In this document: in pieces, positions 42,868-50,348 of the stretch
Layout: each line of letters begins with the position of its first letter
Numbering within the stretch: the stretch's first letter is position 1
Source: Actinoallomurus bryophytorum
GTDB taxonomy: Bacteria > Actinomycetota > Actinomycetes > Streptosporangiales > Streptosporangiaceae
Direction of reading: 5' to 3'
Length of the DNA: 64,000 nucleotides
NCBI RefSeq assembly: GCF_006716425.1
Contig: NZ_VFOZ01000001.1
Location: forward strand, 6,262,001 to 6,326,000
The notes under the pieces: model-generated
Told to the model about the DNA's origin: nothing
Database searches by the model: none
Seen by the model: only the letters and a program-made list of their open reading frames with translations
Position numbers and translations under genes: made by a program

Positions 42868-43419
42868 TCATCCCTCCGGCACCGGGCACGGCCCCGGAGG
42901 GCGTGCCCCGATCTGCAGGAGCGGGACCGGCTTCTCGTCGGTCGAGACCTCGACCCCGGTGGTCTCCGGAGCGGCGGCGGCGATCGCGCGTTCGATCGCG
43001 TCCGTGATGGTGACCTGTGACGATGGGCAGCCGTCGCAGGTGCCGGTGAGCCGGAGGCGCACGATTCCCGACGGATCGAGACCGAGCAGTTCGACGCCCC
43101 CGTCGTGCAGTCCTAGATAGGGACGTACCCCATCAAGTGCCATCCGGACCCGTTCGGCCGTACTCAACGGGTGCAGGTCGTGCACGATGAGCAGCCCGGA
43201 CACCAGGTCGTCGGTGGTGAGACGGTGGAGCGTCTCCGCGGAGCCCGTCTCGGTGACGATCTCCATGACGCGGTCCAGGCCCGCGCCGTACAGCTCGACG
43301 AGCGTACGGACCAGCTCCTCCGCCGACGCGACGACCGCGGCGTCGGCCAGGTCGCCGAGCCGGGTCAGCAGCGCCTCGACGCGGTCCCCGGCCGCCTGCA
43401 CGTCACAGGCCTCAGGCAT
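42868..43419 (-). CDS. NifU-like Fe-S scaffold protein of the hydrogenase operon
   Basis: A 183-residue protein. Its C-terminal half (about 88-160) is a NifU C-terminal domain: VRPYLGLHDGGVELLGLD...VRLRLTGTCDGCPSSQVTITDAIERAI, with the CxxC (CDGC) that binds a transferable cluster. The N-terminal half is helical and has no known motif. NifU-domain proteins accompany group 1h hydrogenases and may supply clusters to the small subunit. It starts 15 bp after the large-subunit stop. Confidence 0.85.
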   Translation of the reverse strand: MPEACDVQAAGDRVEALLTRLGDLADAAVVASAEELVRTLVELYGAGLDRVMEIVTETGSAETLHRLTTDDLVSGLLIVHDLHPLSTAERVRMALDGVRPYLGLHDGGVELLGLDPSGIVRLRLTGTCDGCPSSQVTITDAIERAIAAAAPETTGVEVSTDEKPVPLLQIGARPPGPCPVPEG

Positions 43420-43434
43420 CGGCGAAAGCCCCTC

Positions 43435-45222
43435 TCACAAGGTGGTGAAGGCGTGCGGGTTGTGCAGGGTGCGCAGCTCGTTGCCCTTGCCGAGGTACAT
43501 GTGCACGCCGCAGGGCAGGCACGGGTCGAAGCTGCGGACGGCGCGCATGATGTCGATCCCCTTGAACGTCTCCGGAGGGTTCTCCTCGAAGATCGGGGTG
43601 TTCTGCACGGCGTCCTCGTACGGCCCCGGGGTCCCGTGCATGTCGCGCACGCTGGCGTTCCAGGGGGTGGGCGGGTACGGGTGGTAGTTCGCGATCTTGC
43701 CGTTCCTGATCACCATGTGGTGGGAGAGCACGCCGCGTACGGCCTCGGTGAAGCCGACGCTGACCGCCTCCTCCGGCACCGTGAAGGGGGCCCAGGTCTG
43801 GGTGTTCCCCTGCCGTACCTCGGCCAGCGCCTGCTCGACGAAGTACAGGGCGCACGCCGCCGCGTACGCCTGGAAGTAGGTGCGGGCCCGGTTGCGTTCG
43901 AGGGCGTTGGACAGCGGCTCCCCGTTCCACATGGGGATCTTCCACTCGAACGTCTTCTCGGGCAGCGTCATCGTCTTCGGCAGGTTGATCATGACGCTGT
44001 GGCCGGTCGCCCTGATGTAGCCGATGTCGACCTGCCCGGACAGTGCCGTGGACCAGAGCCGCGCGAGCGGCCCGCCGCCGGTGTCGAGGGCGAGCAGGTC
44101 CTTCCCGTCGAACCAGCGCGGCGACATCACCCAGCTGTACTTGTCGGTGAAGTCGCGCTTCTGGGGATGCGGGATCGTGTGCTGGTTCCACGGATGGCGC
44201 TCGTCGACCGGGTTGCCCAGCGGGTCGTGGGTGACGAACTTCTCCTGGCCCACCCAGTCGTCGTAGTACGAGCTGCCGAGCAGGATCCGGATGCCGAGGT
44301 TGATGTCGACGAGGTTGCCGGTGACCAGCTGCCCGTCCACGATGATGCCGGGGCTCACGAACATCTTCCGGCCCCAGTCGGCCATGTTCTGGTACCGGAA
44401 GTCGCAGTGGTCCGGGTCGTTGAACGCCCCCCAGCAGCCCAGCAGCACCCGCCGGCGCCCCACCTCCTGGTAGCCGGGCAGGGCGTCGTAGAAGAAGTCG
44501 AACAGGTCGTCGTGCATCGGCACGACCCGCTTCATGAACTCCACGTACCGCATGAGCCGCGTCAGGTAGTCGGTGAACACCTGGACGGTCGCGACCGTGC
44601 CGACGCCGCCCGGGTAGAGCGTGGAGGGGTGCACGTGGCGCCCCTCCATCAGGCAGAACATCTCCCGTGTCGAGCGGCTGACCTGGAGCGCCTCGCGGTA
44701 GAACTCGCCCTCAAGAGGGTTCAGCGACCGCATGATGTCGGCGATGGTCTTGTAGCCGTGCTCGCCGGCGTGCGGCGCCGGGGTGCGCTCGGCCTGCGAG
44801 AGGACGCCGGGGTTGGTCTCGCGGACCATCTTCTCGCAGTAGTCGACCCCCACCAGGTTCTCCTGGTAGAGGTTGTGGTCGAACATGAACTCCGCGGCCT
44901 CGCCCAGGTTGATGATCCATTCCCCAAGGTGCGGCGGGCGGACGTCATAGGCCATGTTCTGGTTGTAGACCGAGCACGTCGCGTGGTTGTCGCCGCAGAT
45001 CCCGCAGATCCGGCTGGTGATGAAGTGCGCGTCGCGCGGGTCCTTGCCCTTCATGAAGATGCTGTAGCCGCGGAAGATCGACGAGGTGCTGTAGCACTCG
45101 GCCACTCGTCGCTCGGCGAAGTCGACCTTCGCGTAGATGCCCAGGCTGCCGACGATGCGGGTGATGGGATCCCACGCCATCTCCACCAGTTTGCTGTCTT
45201 CTTGCTCCGGCGAGGTCGTCAT
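43435..45222 (-). CDS. hhyL: [NiFe]-hydrogenase large subunit, group 1h
   Basis: A 595-residue subunit carrying the NiFe(CN)2CO centre. The N-terminal L1 motif is RICGICGDNH (about 72-81) and the C-terminal L2 motif DPCLPCGVHMYLGKG (about 565-579), giving the four cysteine ligands. The tail after the histidine (about 20 residues) would be removed by a maturation protease, which is not encoded nearby. Sequence blocks (ECYSTSSIFRGYSIFMKGKDPRDA) are typical of the oxygen-tolerant high-affinity actinobacterial enzymes that oxidise atmospheric H2. ATG 45222 lies 5 bp after the small-subunit stop. Confidence 0.93.
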   Translation of the reverse strand: MTTSPEQEDSKLVEMAWDPITRIVGSLGIYAKVDFAERRVAECYSTSSIFRGYSIFMKGKDPRDAHFITSRICGICGDNHATCSVYNQNMAYDVRPPHLGEWIINLGEAAEFMFDHNLYQENLVGVDYCEKMVRETNPGVLSQAERTPAPHAGEHGYKTIADIMRSLNPLEGEFYREALQVSRSTREMFCLMEGRHVHPSTLYPGGVGTVATVQVFTDYLTRLMRYVEFMKRVVPMHDDLFDFFYDALPGYQEVGRRRVLLGCWGAFNDPDHCDFRYQNMADWGRKMFVSPGIIVDGQLVTGNLVDINLGIRILLGSSYYDDWVGQEKFVTHDPLGNPVDERHPWNQHTIPHPQKRDFTDKYSWVMSPRWFDGKDLLALDTGGGPLARLWSTALSGQVDIGYIRATGHSVMINLPKTMTLPEKTFEWKIPMWNGEPLSNALERNRARTYFQAYAAACALYFVEQALAEVRQGNTQTWAPFTVPEEAVSVGFTEAVRGVLSHHMVIRNGKIANYHPYPPTPWNASVRDMHGTPGPYEDAVQNTPIFEENPPETFKGIDIMRAVRSFDPCLPCGVHMYLGKGNELRTLHNPHAFTTL

Positions 45223-45227
45223 CAGGC

Positions 45228-46304
45228 TTAGCTCCAGGGCGCTCGGTATCCGGTCAGCAGTGCGCGGCCCTTGTGCCGCCACTTGGGTTCCTTGTCGACC
45301 GTCCGCAGCGTGATGGTGCGCAGCCGGCGGACGACCGCGCCGTACGCGCCGCTCGCGGTCGCCGACACCCGTGCTCCGGGCGGTTCGTCCATGAACGGCA
45401 TGAACTTGTCCGGGAAGCCCGGCATGGTGCAGGCGATGCAGATGCCGCCCACATTCGGGCAGCCGCCGATGCCGTTCATCCAGCCGCGCTTGGGCACGTT
45501 GCACTTCACGACCGGGCCCCAGCAGCCGATCTTGACCAGGCACTTCGGCGAGCCGTACTCGGTCGCGAACTGGCCCTGCTCGTAGTACCCCGCCCGGTCA
45601 CAGCCCTCGTGGACGGTCGCGCCGAACAGCCAGGTGGGCCGCAGCGCCTCGTCCAGCGGGATCATCGGCGCCTGGCCCGCCACCTGGTACAGCAGGTACA
45701 GGATCGTCTCGGACAGGTTGTCCGGCTGGACCGGGCAGCCCGGAACATTGACGATCGGCAGGCCCGCCTTGGACCGCCAGTCCCAGCCGAGGTAGTCGGC
45801 CACGCCCATCGCGCCGGTCGGGTTGCCGGCCATCGCGTGGATGCCGCCGTACGCCGAGCAGGTGCCCGCGCAAAGGATGGCGGTCGCCTTCGGCGCGAGC
45901 CGGTCGAGCCATTCGCTCGTGGTCATCGGCTGGCCGGTCTCGGGGTTGTTGCCGAAACCGCACCAGTAGCCCTCGGTCTTGATCGACTCATTGGGAATGG
46001 AGCCCTCGACCACCAGCACGAAAGGATCCAGCTCGCCGCGTTCGGCCTTGTAGAACCACTCGATGAAGGGATCGGCGCCCTGCATGGGCCCGGACTCGAA
46101 ATCGATCAATGGCCAGTGCACCGCGACCTTGGGCAGGCCCGGCAGGCCGCCAAGGACGATCTCCTCGATGCTCGGCTGGGTCGCCGCCGTCAGGGCGACC
46201 GAGTCTCCGTCACAGCTCAGGCCCGCGTTGATCCAGAGGATGTGGACGACCGGCTCGGTCGTCTCCCGCGGTTCCGTGCTCGCCCGCGTGTTCGATGCCG
46301 TCAT
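45228..46304 (-). CDS. hhyS: [NiFe]-hydrogenase small subunit, group 1h
   Basis: A 358-residue Fe-S subunit with no Tat signal, consistent with a soluble, cytoplasm-facing enzyme. The proximal-cluster segment reads NAGLSCDGDSV, where the second ligand position is Asp in place of Cys; this Cys3-Asp proximal cluster is a known feature of the oxygen-insensitive group 1h (group 5) enzymes. Further cluster ligands are in CAGTCSAYGG, GCPVQPDN, the HEGCDR...CLVKIGCWGPVVKC region and GGCPNVGGICIACTMPGFPDKF. GGGAGG precedes the ATG. It is the first gene of the leftward operon. Confidence 0.93.
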   Translation of the reverse strand: MTASNTRASTEPRETTEPVVHILWINAGLSCDGDSVALTAATQPSIEEIVLGGLPGLPKVAVHWPLIDFESGPMQGADPFIEWFYKAERGELDPFVLVVEGSIPNESIKTEGYWCGFGNNPETGQPMTTSEWLDRLAPKATAILCAGTCSAYGGIHAMAGNPTGAMGVADYLGWDWRSKAGLPIVNVPGCPVQPDNLSETILYLLYQVAGQAPMIPLDEALRPTWLFGATVHEGCDRAGYYEQGQFATEYGSPKCLVKIGCWGPVVKCNVPKRGWMNGIGGCPNVGGICIACTMPGFPDKFMPFMDEPPGARVSATASGAYGAVVRRLRTITLRTVDKEPKWRHKGRALLTGYRAPWS

Positions 46305-46918
46305 GCGGCCTCCCTGGGAATCGCGTGATGCGGCGGCGTTCCGGAGTCGTACATGACGTTATGAGCGTGCCGTTACGATTCGACACCCTCATTCGGACAA
46401 CACCGAGTAAAGGCTCTTGCGAATCAGCGACCTTCCATCCGCAATGACGTCGGTCAATCATTTGCGGACAACCGGGCACACGCCGCGTAAGTGATACGGC
46501 GAGCGGGACCTCATGGGTACTCGCCGGAGTCGGCAAGATCGGCTGACTTCGCGGGCGGGGAGACCTGGCCGCGGTCCGGCCAAGACTCTGCACGGCGGCG
46601 GTAAAGCTTGCCTCGCGGAGCGCGAGTCGGACGTGACGCCCAGGTGGGTGCGGGTACGGCGGTTCTCGCAGGTCCGAGCATCATCGGCCAATTCCACCGA
46701 CCCACGAACGGTTCGAACGCATGGAGCAGCAGATCCGCGGCTGGCGCTTCGCCGCCGAGAGAACACGCAGACGCCGGCCGTCGCGCGAGGTTCCGCTCGC
46801 GCCCTCGGCCCAGATGATCGGAGGCATGCTCTTAACGGCCTGCCGCATGCTCGGCCGGATGGCCACGCAGGCCAGGGCCGGGTCGCGAACGGGCATGGCA
46901 CGCATCGAAGGCGTCGAC
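46305..46918. other. Divergent intergenic region between the hydrogenase and dehydrogenase operons
   Basis: No well-supported gene. The first 150 bp before the hydrogenase start are AT-richer and should contain its promoter (TTGTCC...TCGTAA-like elements on the minus strand, weak). A plus-strand frame could extend the next protein upstream to 46721, but its Arg-rich translation does not look like part of the family. Confidence 0.4.
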
Positions 46919-47377
46919 ATGAAACGCGTCGCCGGGGGAGTGGGCCTGATGGCGGCCGGCGTGGGCGTCGCCGGCTACATGGCCACCCGGCCCCGCATGG
47001 GAGTCCGCGCACCGAAGAACCACTGGATCACGGTCACCGTCAACTGCTCGCCACAGCGGCTGGCCTCCCGCGCCGACCTGCCCGAACCCATCACCCGGCT
47101 CGGAGACGCGGTCGACATCAGGGTCGCCCCCGCTCCCGGCGACCGTGGTACCGAGCTCGGCGCCCGGCTGCGCGAGCTTCCGCGAACCAAGATCGTCGGA
47201 ATGGTGAACCGCCGGCCCGAAGAGGATCCCCGCCGCATGGTCGAGGAAGCGCTGCGCCAGGCGAAGTCGATGATCGAGACCGGCGAGGTGCTGCGCCCGG
47301 ACTGGCCGCCGTCCACGCAGCCGGCCCAGGTGGGCAAGCTCCTGGAGTTCGCCGGCCGGCGAGGAGGCCGACCGTGA
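46919..47377 (+). CDS. SRPBCC-like membrane-anchored protein
   Basis: A 152-residue protein with one N-terminal hydrophobic segment (VAGGVGLMAAGVGVAGYMA) and a soluble domain. NHWITVTVNCSP, LPEPITRLGD, VDIRVAPAPGDRGTEL and the C-terminal KLLEFAGRR follow the pattern of short SRPBCC (polyketide cyclase-like) proteins that frequently accompany Zn-dependent alcohol dehydrogenases in actinobacteria. Its stop overlaps the dehydrogenase GTG (GTGA). The start is uncertain: ATG 46919 is favoured by the membrane segment, with 46721 and 46895 as alternatives. Confidence 0.65.
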   Translation: MKRVAGGVGLMAAGVGVAGYMATRPRMGVRAPKNHWITVTVNCSPQRLASRADLPEPITRLGDAVDIRVAPAPGDRGTELGARLRELPRTKIVGMVNRRPEEDPRRMVEEALRQAKSMIETGEVLRPDWPPSTQPAQVGKLLEFAGRRGGRP

Positions 47378-48552
47378 AGGCACTGTGCTGGGAGGGCGTG
47401 AACAAGCTCGCGATGGAGCGGGTCCCCGACCCGCAGATCCTGAACGACCAGGACGCCATCGTGAAGGTCACACTGACCACGACGTGCGGCTCGGACCTGC
47501 ATCTCATCAACGGCTTCATCCCGACCATGCAGTCGGGTGACGTGATGGGACACGAGTTCATGGGCGAGATCGTCGATGTCGGCCCCGGGGTCCGCCGCCG
47601 CAAGGTCGGCGAGCGGGTCGTGGTGTGCTCGTTCATCGGCTGCGGCCGCTGCTGGTACTGCACGCACGACCTGTGGTCGCTGTGCGACAACACCAACACC
47701 AACTGGGAGCTGGCCCGCGAGGTCCTCGGCTTCGAGACCGGCGGCGTGTACGGCTACTCCCATGCCATGGGCGGGTTCAAGGGCAGCCATTCCGAGTACA
47801 TCAGGGTCCCGTTCGCCGACTACGGCACCTTCCCGGTGCCCGACGGCGTCGGCGACATGGACGCCCTGTTCGCCTCCGACGCGGCACCCACCGGCTGGAT
47901 GGGCGCCCATCTGGGCGGCGTGAAGCCGGGCGACGTCGTCGCGGTGTGGGGCGCGGGCGGTGTGGGGCAGATGGCCGCACGTGCCGCGCAGATCCTCGGC
48001 GCCGAACGCGTCATCGTCATCGACCGCCTGCCGGACCGGCTGGCCATGGCCGAGCGGTACATGGACACCGAGACGATCGACTACTCCACCAACGACATGC
48101 AGGCCGAGCTGTGGGAACGCACCGGCGGCCGGGGCCCCGACGTGTGCATCGAGGCGGTCGGCATGGAGGCCACCGACGGACCCGACGGGCAGTACGGCTA
48201 CGACAGGGTCAAACAGCAGCTCCGCATGCAGCAGGACCGGCCGGTCGCGGTACGCGAGGCCATCAACGCCTGCCGCAAGGGGGGTTCGGTCTTCGTGCTG
48301 GGCGTCTTCGGCGGCATGGTGGACAAGTTCCCGCTCGGCGCGCTGATGAACAAGGGCCTGACGTTCGCGGGGGCCCAGCAGCACGGGCACCGCTACATCC
48401 CGATGCTGCTCAAGCGGATGGCGAGCGGTGAGCTGACCACCCGCCATCTGGCCACGCACGAGATGCCCCTGGACGAGGCGCCGCGCGGCTACGAGATGTT
48501 CAAGAACAAGAGGGACGGCTGCGTACGCGTGGCCTTCCGGCCGCACGTCTGA
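47374..48552 (+). CDS. Zinc-dependent alcohol/formaldehyde dehydrogenase
   Basis: A 392-residue medium-chain dehydrogenase. The catalytic-zinc ligands are in TTTCGSDLHL (Cys) and GHEFMGEI (His-Glu); the structural-zinc cysteines are in CSFIGCGRCWYCTHDLWSLCD. The Rossmann motif is VAVWGAGGVGQMAARAAQILGA. The long insert after the structural zinc (TNTNWELAREVLG...GVYGYSHAMGG) places it with the glutathione-independent formaldehyde dehydrogenase-like group. Translationally coupled to the SRPBCC-like gene. Confidence 0.9.
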   Translation: MKALCWEGVNKLAMERVPDPQILNDQDAIVKVTLTTTCGSDLHLINGFIPTMQSGDVMGHEFMGEIVDVGPGVRRRKVGERVVVCSFIGCGRCWYCTHDLWSLCDNTNTNWELAREVLGFETGGVYGYSHAMGGFKGSHSEYIRVPFADYGTFPVPDGVGDMDALFASDAAPTGWMGAHLGGVKPGDVVAVWGAGGVGQMAARAAQILGAERVIVIDRLPDRLAMAERYMDTETIDYSTNDMQAELWERTGGRGPDVCIEAVGMEATDGPDGQYGYDRVKQQLRMQQDRPVAVREAINACRKGGSVFVLGVFGGMVDKFPLGALMNKGLTFAGAQQHGHRYIPMLLKRMASGELTTRHLATHEMPLDEAPRGYEMFKNKRDGCVRVAFRPHV

Positions 48553-48571
48553 GGCCGCCCCTTCTGAGCAC

Positions 48572-48598
48572 GGTGCCCCTCCCCGCCGGGAGGGCACC
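48572..48598. terminator. Convergent terminator hairpin
   Basis: GGTGC-C-CCTCCC / GGGAGG-GCACC pair around a CGCC loop with one bulged C. It lies between the dehydrogenase stop (48552) and the kinase stop (48604) and can serve both directions. Confidence 0.7.
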
Positions 48599-48603
48599 GG
48601 CGC

Positions 48604-50202
48604 TCAGAAGCGCAGGACCACGAACTCGTACTCGGCGGGACCGGTCAGCCGGAAACGGCCGTCCTCGTCCTTGTCGGCGAAGACCGTCAGGTACAGCTCG
48701 CCCCGCTGGTTCCGCAGCGGGGTCGCCCGCTGGTCGCGGAAGGTCTGCCCGAAGCTCACCTTGCTCTCGCCGGCGGACTGCGCGGCGATCCTGGTCCCGA
48801 CGAGATGGTTGTGGCCCTCGTTGTTGAGGTACAGCGTCCCGCTGCCGTACTCATAGTCCGCCAAGCCGGTGCCCGGCCTGAAGTACGGGCTGTCGCTCAC
48901 CGCGGCGCCGTCCTTGACGGTGAAGATGCCGTCGTCGGTCCAGGCGCACACCTCCAGGGCGACGTCCGCCGGCAGCTCGGGGAAGCGAAGCTCGAACGGC
49001 GCCGCCCGCATCGAGACGGTCACCACGTCCTTGTCGCCCTGCGTCGCGAACGACATGGGGTCCTGCGTGCCGTCCTGCCAGAACTCCAGCCCGAGGCGGG
49101 GTGTCCGTTGCAGGCCCTGGGCCGCCGCCTGAGTGGAGACACGGGTCGTCGGGCTCGCCGTGTGGTCCGAGGGGCCTCCTCGCAGGGACGGCCAGGCCAG
49201 GACCGCCGCCGCGGCCACTATCGCCGCCGTCGCGAGGGCGGCCCCGCCGATCGCCGCGGCGCGGAGCCTCGTACGCCCGTTCGCATCCGGCACGCCGGGA
49301 GGGAGCGTGGCCGTGTAGGTCATCGGCACGTCGTCGGAGACGGCGGTCCGCCTCCCGGCCGCGAGCGCCTCCCCGATCGGAGCACGCGACGCGTCGGGCC
49401 GGCCCAGCAGCCACAGCAGGACGTCGCGCATCGACGGGCGTGCGGTCTGGTGCTTGGCCAGGCACGCGAGGACGATGTCACGCAGCGGCCCGGTCAGGGC
49501 GCCGAGCCGGGGCTCGGCCCGCAGGATGCGATGGCTGACCGCGGCCACGCTGCCGCCGCCGAACGGCGACTCGCCGGTCGCCGCGAACGCGATCACGCAG
49601 CCCCAGGCGAACACATCGGCCGCCGGGCCGATGTCGCGGTCCTCGAACTGCTCGGGGGCCATGTACGAGGGGGTGCCGACGATGCCGTCGGTGAGTGTCA
49701 CGATGCCGTCCCGCGTACGGGCGATGCCGAAGTCGATCACGCGGGGGCCGTCGGCGCCCAGCAGGACGTTGGCCGGTTTGAAGTCGCGGTGCACGACGCC
49801 GGCCTCGTGGATCGCGGCGAGCGCCGTCGCGGTGGCCACGGCGAGGCGGTGGAGGGCGGGACCCGACCGCGGCCCGCCGGTCCGTACGGACTCCAGCAGG
49901 GTGGGCCCGTCGACGAACTCGGTGACGATGAAAGGCGGCGTGGCGGACAGATCCGCGTCCAGCACCTGCGCGACGCAGAACGGAGCCACCCGCCGGGCCG
50001 CCTCGACCTCCCGGGCGAACCGCTCGCGTACCCGGTCGTCGGCCGCCCACTCGTCCCGCAGGACCTTCAGGGCCAGCGGAGTGCCGTCCGGGGCGTGCGC
50101 GGCGTAGACGACACCCTGGCCGCCCTCACCGAGGCGGCCCGCCAGCCGATAGGCGCCGAGCGTCCGCGGGTCGTCGGGACGCAAGGACGTGATCCGGGCC
50201 AT
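48604..50202 (-). CDS. Membrane Ser/Thr protein kinase with extracytoplasmic domain
   Basis: A 532-residue protein. The kinase domain (about 12-270) shows GEGGQGVVYAAH (P-loop), LALKVLRDE (catalytic Lys), VVHRDFKPANVLL (HRD loop), VIDFGIART (DFG) and SYMAPEQF (APE). A juxtamembrane stretch leads to one membrane helix (AAAIGGAALATAAIVAAAAVLAW, about 315-338). The C-terminal about 190 residues are a soluble beta-rich domain with no PASTA or NHL repeats; I do not recognise it. ATG 50202 follows GGAG. Divergent from the alanyl-tRNA synthetase. Confidence 0.9.
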   Translation of the reverse strand: MARITSLRPDDPRTLGAYRLAGRLGEGGQGVVYAAHAPDGTPLALKVLRDEWAADDRVRERFAREVEAARRVAPFCVAQVLDADLSATPPFIVTEFVDGPTLLESVRTGGPRSGPALHRLAVATATALAAIHEAGVVHRDFKPANVLLGADGPRVIDFGIARTRDGIVTLTDGIVGTPSYMAPEQFEDRDIGPAADVFAWGCVIAFAATGESPFGGGSVAAVSHRILRAEPRLGALTGPLRDIVLACLAKHQTARPSMRDVLLWLLGRPDASRAPIGEALAAGRRTAVSDDVPMTYTATLPPGVPDANGRTRLRAAAIGGAALATAAIVAAAAVLAWPSLRGGPSDHTASPTTRVSTQAAAQGLQRTPRLGLEFWQDGTQDPMSFATQGDKDVVTVSMRAAPFELRFPELPADVALEVCAWTDDGIFTVKDGAAVSDSPYFRPGTGLADYEYGSGTLYLNNEGHNHLVGTRIAAQSAGESKVSFGQTFRDQRATPLRNQRGELYLTVFADKDEDGRFRLTGPAEYEFVVLRF

Positions 50203-50348
50203 CGGCTCCCCTGGCGGATGTCGACCGCGAAGTGCATTTGCCACCGTATGACCGTGGAGTACGGAAGACCAGAAGATCGGACGGTTCGGCCCTGGGCCCG
50301 CGGAAAACGGTTTGCCGACGGCATACGGCCCGTCCGTATCCTGGGCCG

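Noticed and set aside
43171-45231. Long plus-strand frame opposite the hydrogenase large subunit
   Set aside because: The minus strand carries both NiFe cysteine motifs; the plus-strand frame is the usual mirror of strong third-position GC.
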